A stretch of DNA of 64,000 bases, from contig JAESIW010000138.1 of assembly GCA_016802295.1 (NCBI GenBank), positions 3,764,592 through 3,828,591 of the forward strand, in the 5' to 3' direction. Every line of letters begins with the position of its first letter. The first letter of the stretch is position 1. Made by a program: the position numbers and the translations under genes. Shown here piece by piece: positions 22,062 through 35,300 of the stretch. This DNA is from Brachionus rotundiformis (taxonomy: Eukaryota > Rotifera > Eurotatoria > Ploima > Brachionidae). The notes beneath the pieces were generated by a model that was not told where the DNA came from, searched no databases, and was given only the letters and a program-made list of their open reading frames with translations.

Positions 22062-24275
22062 TTAGCCTGTTGATCGAACGGTTGTTTTTTTAATATTTAG
22101 AAGCGATTTTAATTTGTCTCTAAATGGTTTGTTTAAATAGAAATAGATAATCGTTGAATATGAGCAACAAGCAAGACTAATTGTATTTACAAGTTCTAGA
22201 AAATTGGTACATGTCTTATTAATTTTGTTACATGATCCATGTGATTTCTGAAAAAACATATACACCATCACAGCTAATTCGAACGATCTAAATATGCTCA
22301 AAATAACTGAATTAAAGCAAATAATAAAAAATATTCTATTTTGATCGCTTTCAATTTTTTTCAAGTCATTTTTTTTTGAAGAAAAAATCATATTTTGGCG
22401 TAGTACCATTTTTTTATGCTTAAAACTTGATATAACTTTTCTTAGGAGAAGAAAATCGAATATTATAAAAATTACATTAGTGATTATAATGTTTAAAACA
22501 AAATTAAGAATAAAGATAAATTTATGGATAAATTTTCCATTTCTTGTCACTTCACCATACAATTCTTCTTCATTAGACAATATAAGTCTTCTTGGAAATT
22601 CTTGATAATCAAAATAACTGTTCCACTTTAAATGTGGACTGGTTCTTCTAGTGACAAACTTGTCTGTATTGAGACCGATAATGAGTATAGAAATACACAA
22701 AAATAACATAAACTTATTTTTTTCTAATCTTTTTATCAAATTAGTATTTTTTCTATGATTTTCGAATAAAACTAATCTTGATGCTGCTATCAAACAGTTG
22801 AAAAAATTCGAAAATGTTTTCAAAATACTACATCCAAAATCGATTACATAGACTTCAATATACTGCACAACCATGGTTTGTCTTATTTTGGGACAATAAA
22901 ATCCATTCACAATTGTACAAATGCTTATTAAATGTAAAAGGTAGACTGAACAAAAGATCAAATTTGTGATCGAGTTGTAAAGTATAAGACGATGAATAAG
23001 ATTCAGGTCTTTTTTCTGATTAGTTTTGTAGTTTATTGCCAAAATATTTAAGATATTATTTAAAATTCCTAATAGAGCAAATAATGGCAACAAAAATATA
23101 TCAACCAAATTAATTGTCTCTGAATAGAAATAAAAATCCAGAATATTTGGTCTTAAGTTAAATTCCAATTTACAATTCATTGATAAACTAGTAAAATTAC
23201 ACTGTAAGCTTATATTTTCACAAATTATATCAATTGATTCATGTTGAAAAATAAACTTTATTGTGCATGAACATTTTTTTTGTTTGAGTTGAAAAAAATT
23301 AAAATTTTTTAATGAAAGTTTTTTGAAAATACAAAAATCTGTATCAGGAAATTGGTAGTCGTCTAATAAATCAATATAAACTCTGATAGTTCTATTCATT
23401 TTGACCAAGCTGTTGCTGAATCTTGACAGATTAAAAATAAATTGTTGAATATTATAAATTTTAAGTAAAAGTCTTTGTAAACTATGAAAATATTTAAAAA
23501 TATCTATCTCAATTTTACTTAACTGTCCATTAATTCTTAAAATAATTATATTTTTAAATAAAATTTTATTCATAATAAATCTATCTAAATTTATTTTGTA
23601 AACACTGATGCTTAGGTCCTTGATTGAAGACTCAACATTAACATTTCTATTACTTATATTTAATTGACTAAAATTTAAATTATTCTTTTTTAAAAAGCAG
23701 TCAATTAAGCTGGTGAATACCAGTTTTGATATTCTTGAGTTTAAAAATTGCAATGGACATGTTTTAATTGAATAAGAAACACCAAAAAGAAAATGTATTT
23801 CTCTTACATTTTTAAATATTCTAAATGAATCTAATTTTGTCAAGTGATGTGATCTACAATCTTGAAGCAGTGATTCATTTTCATAGAAGTAAATTTTGGA
23901 ATCATAGAAATAAACTTTTGATGAATTTTGAAGAAAATTAGAATTTAAACCAATGCCATTTAGGTTGAAAAACTTTATATCATTTACAAATTTAAATGGC
24001 ACTATTTGGTCAACTTTAAATACAGATTTCTTTTTAGGTTCGATTTTGAAAACTATTTTATAAAATTGTTTCGAATCAAAGCATGTAGACTGGGATTTAT
24101 GCAATTGCAAAAAGTTTGGTATGAATTCTATAATGAAATTGTATGAATTTGAGTCATTTAATTCTTTTCCGCCATACTGTAGATTTTTAATTGACTGACA
24201 TGATAAATTCAACAAACTATGAATTTTAGGTATTGAAATTATCAAAAAATTGTAAAAAATATGTTCGAAATACAT
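22062..24275 (-). CDS. seven-transmembrane receptor with large divergent ectodomain
   Basis: A single-exon 737-aa protein. Residues 1-385 form a presumably extracellular domain with scattered Cys and hydrophobic leucine-spaced segments; a signal peptide is possible at 1-25 (hydrophobic from 9 to 24). Seven hydrophobic spans follow at about 391-414, 427-453, 470-500, 522-536, 584-612, 647-676 and 691-714. Class A traces remain: AASR at 497-500 where E/DRY is expected, and SYSTIIY-x-x-LNKPFR at 705-719 in place of NPxxIY plus helix 8. Cys 461 at the top of TM3 could pair with a loop cysteine. The ligand is unknown; large lineage-specific GPCR families with long N-termini are common in invertebrates. 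The codons are as AT-rich as the intergenic DNA, yet the frame is open for 2.2 kb, so it is a real gene. An upstream exon cannot be excluded. Confidence 0.75.
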   Translation of the reverse strand: MYFEHIFYNFLIISIPKIHSLLNLSCQSIKNLQYGGKELNDSNSYNFIIEFIPNFLQLHKSQSTCFDSKQFYKIVFKIEPKKKSVFKVDQIVPFKFVNDIKFFNLNGIGLNSNFLQNSSKVYFYDSKIYFYENESLLQDCRSHHLTKLDSFRIFKNVREIHFLFGVSYSIKTCPLQFLNSRISKLVFTSLIDCFLKKNNLNFSQLNISNRNVNVESSIKDLSISVYKINLDRFIMNKILFKNIIILRINGQLSKIEIDIFKYFHSLQRLLLKIYNIQQFIFNLSRFSNSLVKMNRTIRVYIDLLDDYQFPDTDFCIFKKLSLKNFNFFQLKQKKCSCTIKFIFQHESIDIICENISLQCNFTSLSMNCKLEFNLRPNILDFYFYSETINLVDIFLLPLFALLGILNNILNILAINYKTNQKKDLNLIHRLILYNSITNLIFCSVYLLHLISICTIVNGFYCPKIRQTMVVQYIEVYVIDFGCSILKTFSNFFNCLIAASRLVLFENHRKNTNLIKRLEKNKFMLFLCISILIIGLNTDKFVTRRTSPHLKWNSYFDYQEFPRRLILSNEEELYGEVTRNGKFIHKFIFILNFVLNIIITNVIFIIFDFLLLRKVISSFKHKKMVLRQNMIFSSKKNDLKKIESDQNRIFFIICFNSVILSIFRSFELAVMVYMFFQKSHGSCNKINKTCTNFLELVNTISLACCSYSTIIYFYLNKPFRDKLKSLLNIKKTTVRSTG

Positions 24276-25664
24276 TTTTTGTCGTAAATATAAATCTATT
24301 AGTAATCTTTTTTAATTTATACCCTTTTGAAATATTACGAAATCATGAAGAATGAAATACTAGATTTACAAATGATTATTTATCTACCAAATAAATTTAA
24401 ATATAAATTTACAGTTAATGGCTATTTAAGAATTTTTTTAGATGCTAAAAAAAAATCTACATGATATTAAAAAAATCCAAAGTGCTTTAATCAAATAGTG
24501 TTATATTTAAGTAAATTTTACTTATTTATTGACACTAAAATAATTAAATTCAAATAATCTTTTAATTAAACGGTATAAAGAAACATACAATCAGATGAAA
24601 AACAAGACGTTTAATAAAAGATAGATTTAGACCTTTCACAAATTACTCAAAAAATGAATGAAATGTGGACAAAAAATAAGCCAAAATGAAATCAAAAATT
24701 ATATACATAAAGAAATTATTATTTTAATTTTTTGATATTTGCCAATGAAAAAGTGGTAAAAGTAAAGATATCAATCAATTTTAATTACCGAATACCAAGC
24801 AATGAGAAACTTCTTCAAATCTAATTTGTTTTTTTCTTAATTTAAGCATTTTTTTATTGTTTTACCTTTAAGATATTTTTAAGTCTGCAAAATTTTCTAA
24901 ATTACTTTTAAACTTGGTTAATGATAAATTTAAATAGCAACAAATTGATATTTTAGTTTATAAAGTCTTGTATTTTTTTCCATAAAGATAAAACAAAACT
25001 TAATAACTCATTCATAGAATAATTTATATTTGTAATATCAAAACTTGGATAAAAGAAGTTTGACATAAGATTTAACTATTTAAAATAGCAAATAGATACT
25101 CAATTTAGTCTGACAATTTTAGAAATCAAAATACATAAATTTTTAATAGCAAACTGAAAGATATTTGGAACAGTATGTAAAAAAATAATAAAAAAAAAAA
25201 AATTTTTCAACAAGGTAATTTTTTAAAAGATGATTTTTCAATTATTTTAATATTTTACTTTTTAAACAACTTTTTCATAGAAAAAAATAAAAATAATTAA
25301 ATTATCAGATAATATTGTTAATTTTTGCTCAGTTATGTTTATAATTAAACTTTTAAGTCTCATTTTGTCATAAATAGATCAATTAAGGATCAATTTCAAG
25401 AGACAAATTTTTACTGATAATTTATTAGCTTTTTTTTACTTTTAAATAAAGATTAAATTCTATCTTTTCTCTAGAAAAAAAATTTAAAACTTTTGCTCTT
25501 ATAATTCAAATCATTTTCAGTCCGAATAAAGTGCTTTATACACTTTAAACTAATTATAATTTATATTTAAAGCTTTAATTTCTGTTAAAATATTAAGTTT
25601 ATTTCTGATCTGTAAAAAAAAGCTAGTTTAAAAAGCATCTTTGATTAATCCCAAGTTTCTTCCT
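24276..25664. other. gene-free AT-rich stretch
   Basis: Presumed upstream DNA of the minus-strand GPCR. No coding frame and no clear element. Confidence 0.55.
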
Positions 25665-26339
25665 ATAGATAGTCTATTCAATTTAATTAAATAAAAACAT
25701 ATATGAAATTTAAGTGACCAAGTCAAATTCTGAAAGCCACTCGCTATTTGACTAAAATCTAGATGATTTTTGCTAAGGGAATTAGTCATTTGAGATTTGG
25801 GTCTGACAAAGCGGAAAAGTCAACCGAAAAATTCTTAAATTAATTCGATTCCGCTGACAAAAATCTTGAGACTTAAAAATTTGCTTTTATATATTTTTAT
25901 GGTTAAAATCATCAGTTTTAAATACAATTTTGATAGTGGTTAATACTATTATTAAAGATATGGAAATAAAATTAGAAACTGAAAAATATTCCTAAAGCCT
26001 TTTTATTTTATTTTTCTATTGCTTACAAAAATCGACTATTTTAATTAGATTTTTTAATTAGTATATATATACATCAGCCTCTCTTATCAATTATTCAGCA
26101 ATCACGGAAACAATTCGTCTTTAAAACATCAAAAATTTATAAATTTTTGTTTGGTCTTTTTGATACAACAATAAAGATTTATTTTTTTGATTAGACTCAT
26201 CCACTAAATTTATGATCGTTTATCAATTTATCTATTCATTGATAGCATTCAAACTAAAATCAAACTTGAGTTAATAGGACTTGAAATAGAAAATCTAATT
26301 TCCTCCAAATCAAAATTAGTTCATCATTTATTTATTTAG
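25665..26339 (+). repeat. dispersed non-coding repeat, copy B
   Basis: Second copy of the block at 12693-13328, same orientation. It differs by scattered substitutions in the first about 500 bp. In the last part it has extra bases (for example CCACTA at about 26201-26206 and an insertion near 26286-26301). The flanks are unrelated to those of copy A. Confidence 0.8.
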
Positions 26340-29300
26340 AAATTTAAATTTAAAATATATTTAAATATTTATTTCAGATAAGATTGTTAATTTTTTGGCA
26401 CAGTTATGTATATTTGATGAGAGAATATAAGATACCATAATAAGTTTAAGGCTAAAGCGTTTTTTTTTACATATTATTTTCAAAAATTAATTTTTTTCAT
26501 ATAAATATTTGTTTTAGGCACAAAATTTTTCTATTTTAAAGACTTGATTACAATTTTTTATAGTGACGGCTAAATTATATAGAAAAACAAAATTCGTGGA
26601 TTAATTTGTATTTTATTTTCTACTTGTTCTAAGGATTATATAAAAAACAAAATTAAATAAAGATGAAGTTTGTCATCACCTGGATTACAAAATTTCAAAG
26701 ATTTTTGCAATCATCTAATGTTACTCAAAAATAAAGATTAAAAAAATTTGATTATGTGATTAAATTTTTTGTTCTTAAATGATTATTTATTATTAAATTG
26801 GTTGATTGATTAGAATATCAAATCCGTTCTTAATTTATAATAAATTGTTTTCTAGATTTATCATAAGCTAAATTTTGAGATAATGATTAAGAGGAATATT
26901 ATAGTACTCTATTTTTTAATTTCTCAGGCCCGAGTATAAAACATTATTTGAACTATGCATTGGTTTAAAAGTACTTAGAGGTCTCTTAGGTAAATCAAAA
27001 ATTTGATGCTAATATAAGGTAGAATGTTCAGGACTTAGCGTGATAAGAAAATATGGACTGTAAAATGATTTCCTTTCATTCAAGTCTAACATAAATCGCC
27101 ACACACTTGAAATTTTAAAATCATGCCCGAGTCTAATTAAATTTGGCTATCAGCAATCGATCATTTTTTCTAAATTAATAGAAATTTTAATTTATTAGAC
27201 TTGGATTTTATATTTTGATAGGAATTTTATTTTTTTATATTTTTATTATGGCTTTTGTATCCATCGGTATTAAATTGATAATAAAACAAATGATGGATTG
27301 TTAATTAGATATTTATTTTTGAGTTCTTACAAATTTCAAGTGATAGGAAAAACTTGCAGCAAATTTCTGATATCCAGCAAGTCTTTGCTGAATTCTAGTG
27401 ATTATATCATTTCATATTTTTGTGCCTTGCCTACAAAGATAAAAATCTTTGACCTAAAATCATAATCTGTAATAAATGATTTAAAATCTAAATTAAAACA
27501 CTAGACAGGTTTATATGAGGCTATCGCCTTATCTAGGGGTAAATTATTGTATCATAAATCTAAAAATATTAAAATAGAATCACAATAAAGAAATCAAGCA
27601 TTTCATTGACTAAACTGGAGCATTTATAGCTTTATTTATTCATCTATTTGATAATATCTTGAGTAAATAATAAATCAAATGGCTGATTTATTATTTTACA
27701 ATATTTTGATTATTTTTTTCGCAACATTTAAATTATTAGGCTTCTTTAATCGAATGTAAATTTTTTTTGGCCAAAAATAGGATTTTATTTTTCTCAAGTC
27801 AATTTAATTTTAATATAAAATTTTTATACTATCTTAAAAAATCAATAGAGTATGTATAGCTTTTTATTGCTTAAGAAGTTTTTAATTTTTATAATTTTTT
27901 TTCAATTCAGCTTTTAAGTAGATAAGGATAAAATTTCAGGATTTTCCGCTTTCAAATAAACCATTTCTCAAGTGATTGCCTTCACTCATCAATTTTGGTG
28001 AATTAATTTATACTCAGGTTAAATTTATCTAATTGCAATGTGTTCAGATTTCAAGTGAAACCATTATATAAAAAAAGATGGATCTAAATAACAATAATTT
28101 TCCCAAATCGTTTGTAAATAAAAAATCAATTAATAGACCATAAGTGCACTATTCAAATGCCCAACTCAAGTATTAAATTTATAAGATTTTATTTTTGTAT
28201 TAATTTTCTATCAGTTGGGCTCTGATCGATTATTAAACTACAATTTTGTTTCTATAATAATAGTCTAGTGCAATAAAAAAAGAAGCAAAATTAATAACTA
28301 CCTTTTTAATTGTATATACAAAAATTAAATTGTAGCGGAGCAAATTATAGAATTGAAGGGTAATTTGCATTAAATTTTAATTTAAAAGCGCCTAAAAGGA
28401 AATTGAATTATTCAAAATTTCAATAAATCCGAGGATACTAAATCATTAATTTTCTTTTCAGCACATGTTTTATTCGATGTATAAATAAAGCTCTTTCGAC
28501 AAAATAAACACAATTAAATCGTCTGGAGTCATAATTAGTGCTTTTCGTCCACAAACCGGGTCCCATTATTTGTTATTATTTGCTAAAAAATTGGTATTGA
28601 CACACGGTTATTCAAACGTTACGTGAAGCAGTTTGGACTCGTTCGAAGCTTTTTTTCTTGCTAATCACTTGATTCTAGTGCTTTGAAATAATGAAAAATC
28701 AACAATTAAAAAAAGAAATTAAATTAAATGCTTCAAGATTTGTTTTCAAAAGTTTGCATGCTAATTTAAGATAAATTTTTGCTTGTAAACTAATTAGCTG
28801 AAAAATCGACAAAAAAAAACACTTTTTTAAATATGTGGGAGAGTTTTATCAAGTTTTATTTTAAATTTTAAACTAAATTAATGATAGAAATAAATATCTA
28901 GCCCTTAAGATCAATTTTATTATGAATTTTAAGTTAAATATTTAATTAATTTGATTTTTTTCGTTTGTTAGCTAAAATTTAGATAAAATTTCATTTTAAA
29001 ATATGATTTTGTTAGATATGTAATTGTTTTTGCTGAGAATTTGACAAAATTTTTAAAAGCTATCTCATTCATTTTAGCTAAATTTAAATTAATTTAATAC
29101 TTAAACTAAAATTAGATAGTACAAGTTAAACAAAAAGAATGCTTTCGCAAACAAATTAGTACTATTTTAAAATTAATAAAGATAATTGTAGAGCTTTAAA
29201 ATCAGCACTGCAGGATATCTATATGAAAAATATTCTTTTTAAAATTTAATTTTCTTTCTATTTTAATTTTGATATTTTTAGCTAGTTTATTGAAGGTTAT

Positions 29301-32300
29301 GTGCCAATGTCTTTAGAGAATTGACTATTTTTTAAGAAACGACGAAGAATTCACATAATAACATAAAATGAAAATTGATTTTTTTTCTTGAGTTATCATT
29401 GTTTTGATTAAATAAGAAGTATGGAATTGTTCAATTATTTTAGACATTCAACAAGCTTGTAAAGAGTGGTTAATTAAAATAAACTATTAGGAATTTTGTT
29501 TTATTTAAACCAAAGATTTAGTCTCGTGTTTTTTAGTCGGGATTTTTGTTTTATACAGATTAAAAAAGGTCTTAAATTAATTTTATATCAAAGCTATATA
29601 TTTTTTGAAAATCGGTCAATATTTTTACTAATTACAGAGATTAAATCGTTTATTAAAAGACTAATAAACAATATTAAATGAATTTAGTTTTCGGGAGAAG
29701 GAAAATTAAGATAAGATTCAAGCAATTTAAGATGCCCTTTCAATAAAAAACAATAAAATGGATAAAACTGCATGGCAAGCAATCTATTAGCCTTATAACA
29801 AGCAGGACCTTATCATTCCGAGTGATAAAACTGAATGGTTCAAGAAAAAATTATTTGTCTATATTCAGTGACATTTGTATAACTATGATTTAAATTAAAA
29901 CCATATCTGATTTGAAAATGAATAAACATAGACTAGATAAGGTATTTAAGACTGATGTTCTAAGTATAATCAGAATCTAGAAGTCCAGAATTTTGTTTTC
30001 AATTTTGGATGCTCTTGCAACAGGCATGCTCAAGTTTAATATTAGTTTTGTAAATAATTTTCTCTTTACTAGGCCAAATGAGATTTTGTTAATTTTTAAA
30101 TTTAGGAACGAAAAGAAAAATTAATTTTTTTAATTAATAGTTAATATTTATATTTAAAAAATATTTTTTGTTGTTTACTCAAACGAAATTCAATAGTGGT
30201 ATTTTTATCATGATATTTTAGCTAAATAATAAACAGAACCAAGACCGAAAATAAGCCAACTAAAGAATAAGGAATACTTAGAAAAAAAATATGTTTAATG
30301 ATAGAATTTCGTAAACAAAAACCAAAATCTTGGAATTTTCGCAATCAAGTTCACTAGTGTCAACTAATAAATAAATCTTTATTTGTTGAATTTTTATATA
30401 CAAAGATTATTATTCACAGAAATGTTATCTAATATAAAACAATAAAGATCATTTGAATAGTTTCGAGAAAGACCAATTAATCAAAAAGAGTATAAATTCC
30501 GAGTTTCTTAGCTTATTTAGATTAAAATTCTCAATAAAATTAATCAAACCAAAATAGTTCTCTTTATAATTTTTAATATTTTCCAAACAAAATCTCATTA
30601 GACATGGTCGTTTCTATATTTAATTATGAAAAGATTAATAGACTAATAATCAACCATATGTGACTGTTCAAATAATAATCCGTAATTTTAAAAATTAATC
30701 ACATGATCAAAAAATATTGATCGAAAGAAAAAAACCTTTTATAAATTAAATACGACCAAGTCTTTTGTTTGTCAGATATTAAAGAAAAATATTGTTTTAT
30801 CAATATTTTCAAAGCTGTCACTGTTAAATAACTTCTTATGTAATATTTTTGTAAGCCACTTGATTTTTTTATTATTTTTCAAATCAATGTAAGAAATATT
30901 TCAAAATCAAATTCGATTTTTTCAGGCCTAAATAAAACAAAATTTTTTTGATTTTTTGTTTTCAAAAGAAAAGATTATTTATTAATAATTATTTTGGATC
31001 AGGGTTTAATTGAAAATATAGCAAAAAATTATTTTTTTTAATTGAATAAAAATTTTAACAGGATTTATATGCATATAATTGAAAAAAAAATTAGCTCAAG
31101 GAAGTTAACATGATATTCTTCTTTTAAATGCATGTAAAATTCAAATAAAAATTAGCTATGGGGATTTTATTTATGACAAATTACGTAATATAAAATACAT
31201 TAAGTATAAAACACGAAATATACTAGTTTTTTTTCTAAATATAAGATTTTAAAAATCTCATATGGCCTCTGTCAATTTTGCCTTATTTAGATTCCAAAAA
31301 GTTTGTCTGGTTTTGATTGTCCAATAAAGTATTCCATTCAAATCCAGTTTAAAATTTGGAAAACAAAGGGAAATCTTATGCTGCAAGAGTTTCAAAATTC
31401 ACTTGAAACTACAAGACTAATTAAATAAAATTAGTCAAAATAAAAAAGGATCAAAATAGTCCAATTTTATTCTAAGGATTTAAAATTTTTAACCATTATT
31501 TTATTTTAATTAGGCTAGTTGATCATTGAAATTTAAAATAAACATAAATATATATATTTGTATATTTACAAATTCTAATAGAGAATTTTTTATTTTTTTA
31601 TTATGTAATATGGAAATAAAAGTCAATAGATTTAATAAAGCTAAGAAAAATAAGCCCATTGATAAATTTGTATTCACTTTAGGCACAAAATTAAATTAAG
31701 TAGAAATAAAATAAATTAGTTTCATAGATAAATACAATGTAAGTATTTGTTTAATTTGATTAAAAATATTTAATGTTTAAAAAAAGCAATCAAACAAAGT
31801 TTGGAAATTCTTGTCACTAATTTGATTTTGATAATATCGATTCTTAAATATATTAATTGCAATATAATTAAATTAAGACTAAATGTAATCAGAAAACAAT
31901 TCTTATCAAGAAATGTTGATATATAGCTCAAAATTAAACCAAATTCGAATTTAAATCTTTATTTTCAATTAAGAATCCATCAGAATTTTTATGCTCATTT
32001 ACAATAAAAATTTTTAAATAAATGATAAAGGCATCATTTTAAAAAAATTTAAAAAAAAAAGCATAGATAATAAAGTATTGTTCCAAAATTTTGAATTGTG
32101 TTTAAGGTAATCTGAGACTTACAAATTCTTTATTAGTTTAATTTGAAATAAAATACCAATTTAAATTTGGATGATACTTTACAGCTTTGGTTTTTGAATT
32201 TTTTTATTCATTTAAAAAAATCGATATGTTCACAAAATGTTTGTTTAGACAAAAAGATTTAACCAAAATAAACCAAAGGACTTTGAAAAGCTTTCGAATG

Positions 32301-35300
32301 TGGAGAGTAATCTTTAAATATAGGGCAGAAACAATCAAACTAATGTTATTAATTGATCTATCTATTGATCGATATTGATTTTTAAGGCTAACTGTAACAA
32401 AAATAAATGAGAATTCAGGGGCCCTAATTTTAAATGGAACCACATTTTGTTTAATTCTACTCGGTTAAAAAAACAAAATATAGCTTAAAATTTGCAAATA
32501 AAAAATAAAAATTTTAATTGATTAAATTTATTAAAGATTTATTTTTTGATTAGTGCAAAAAAAGTGAAAACAAGTTTGAAAAGCTCTTGAATCGATTACA
32601 AGACGTTTTGAGAATATTTCACTAATTGAAGGCCTATAAGACGTTCAATTTCTATTATCAGTATTAATAAAAATTTCAGAAAAAAATCAAATTTGTTTTC
32701 CTAATTAGATCTAGTTTAAGTTCATTGAAATTCTAAATTAATATTCTTGCTATATTTTCAAGGTCTAGTTCTTTTACTTATTGGATTTAAAGACCATACT
32801 TTTCGTTTTTTAAATCATTTGAATTCAAGATCAAGTTGAGAATAGTCACGAAACTATCAATTTTTTATTTTTTATCAAAATTTAAAGCCTTAATTTTTTT
32901 TCTATTTAAACAAAAAATGATATTGTTTGACTAATTCTTTTCTAAATGGATATTAAAATTTGATTTTTTACCATTGTATTTAAAGTTTGTTTTTTAGAGC
33001 TTGATTAGATGAGAAAAATAAATTTGGGGCACAGCAGAAGTTTAATAACGCATCAATTAATAATTAAATTTGGCTAATAAAACATAGCATTTGTTTCAAT
33101 ATCAGTCTGAGATCCTAATAATATTCTCAAGGTCAAGCAGATTTCTAATTTTAAGATAATTCAAAAATTTTGTTTAAATGGCAGCAACAACAAGCTCTCT
33201 CAGGAGGAAGCGTCTTTATTAGATAAGACCATAAGCTTGAAGTTTGGCTCTAGCACAGTTTCTAGTCGTAAACTGGCTTAATTCAATTTGATTTGAATAA
33301 AAAACCTAATAACCCAGATAGCATAAGTTTTTAGTTTTCTTACCTACAAACCAAAAGGACTGTTTACAAATAAACAATAATTAGATTCATAACTTTTTTC
33401 CTACAGAATAACAAAATATTTTTTTTTTTTTGTTCGACTAAAGTTAATATTTTACTTTCTTAAAGGTCTTAATACCACTAATTTTGTGTGACCAAGCGTC
33501 TAGGATCTTTAGACATTTGAGTAATGAGAAACAATATTTTTCTAAAATAATCTATTAGCCGTATCGGTCTATTTTGACTCAATGCAACATTCGAGGTCCA
33601 AATTTAGGTTATCATTGAGTCTATAAAATATTTTATAAAGTCTTTTAGATCAAGAGATAAACATATTTTATTAATACTTTACTAGTCAAACACTTTTTAT
33701 TTTAATAAAATAAATTTTTAATTTATTATTTTAATTTATTGTCCAGCTTTAGTCTTTGGTGTGCCGGCTCTGAATGCTTACATTCTAACTAATCCAATTA
33801 AACAGTCAAAATTAGGCCCAGTCTAAGATATAAAATTTCAGTCTTTTCTCGGACATGATAAAGTAACTTTATGACTCAGAACTAGACTTTTCAACTCAAA
33901 GGCTTCGCTAGCGACTCTGCGGTTTCAAATGACCAATCGTGAGAGTTTTCCATCATTTTCATTTGTGGACTTATAGTGGGGATTACGCACAGTCCATTCG
34001 AATTGTGTTAAAATACTTTAATCTTGGGACTTAGGTTTGGTAAAATTGCAATATCCCATTTAATTATTGCCTTAAATTAATGGTATTAGAATCACACAAA
34101 TACAAACAATAGCAGAGATTTTCGAGTTTAATTAGGTTTTTGATGAACAAAACAAAAACTATGTCAAATAATGGCAAAAATACATGTGAAAATATCAGGA
34201 GACTCAAAAGCCTTTAAACTAGGCTTTCCAAATTGAACTTAAAGGTTATTGCATGTAAATAATTTTAAGTCATGATTTTTCTTTTGATTGAGAATGACAC
34301 AAAGACCACTCTCGAGGAAATTTGTCAATCAAAAGCTTTTAATAGAATTTAATTATTTTTTATTAAGAAATATTTGATTCCCAATAGTTTGGCACTTAAA
34401 CTTTTTAATTGTTATTATGAGCTTAATATTATGAAAAAAAATATATTCAATGTTGTTTTCAGGATTAAGATATGCCGTCTCTTAGGAATAAACATTTTAA
34501 AAGGTATTGATTTTTCAAATAATTGATAAATATGCCAAATGATTGTTGAATGATTTCACATGATTTAGAAATAGAATTAATTTTTGTGTAAAAAATAATG
34601 AAAATTAAATTAGACCGTAAAATTTGTACTCTAAAATTTATTTTTTATTTAAAATTTTAATTAAATGCAATATTAAAAAAATGAAGAAAAAATAGAGAAT
34701 TTTTTTTGCCAATTAAAGTTAATAAGTTTCTAATCATCTAAATTATAAGCCCAGTTTTGTCATATATGTGAATAGTTGCTTGATACTTGTGAAAGAATTG
34801 TATTAAGTAGAAGTTAATTTAAAGTTGGATCATATACAACTTTTTGTACAAACTTAAGCAAAAAAATAGAATTTAGATTTTGTCCAAGAATCAGCCTGAA
34901 TAATCAAAACTACTCGAAACCATCATTTCTATGAATAATTAAATTTCAATTTAAATCTATCTAGATTTAATTTTTACTTGTTGAATTAAAGAGAAAATGC
35001 AATTGAAATGAAAGTTTTTCAATTAGTGTTTTTTTAATGAGTTGATCATAGACTATAGAAAAAAAAGCATTCAAAAATTAGTCAAAGCCATGAAAAGTCA
35101 ATTAAAGAAAGTTTTAGGTCAAGAAAATAAGGCCAGAATTGAATGACTCTTTTTTTGGAATAGCACATGCTATGGAATTACGGAGAGACACATAAATAGA
35201 AACTGTGGATATATTTTCTTAATCGATTATCCATCATTTGGTTAGCTTGTTGAATATTTTCGAATTGGTTTTAAAATTCCGATCGAATTAATTTAAATTT

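Noticed and set aside
32187..32443. Two overlapping frames of 63 and 79 codons on opposite strands
   Set aside because: They mirror each other and have random, Phe/Ile/Lys-rich composition with no domain and no splice context.
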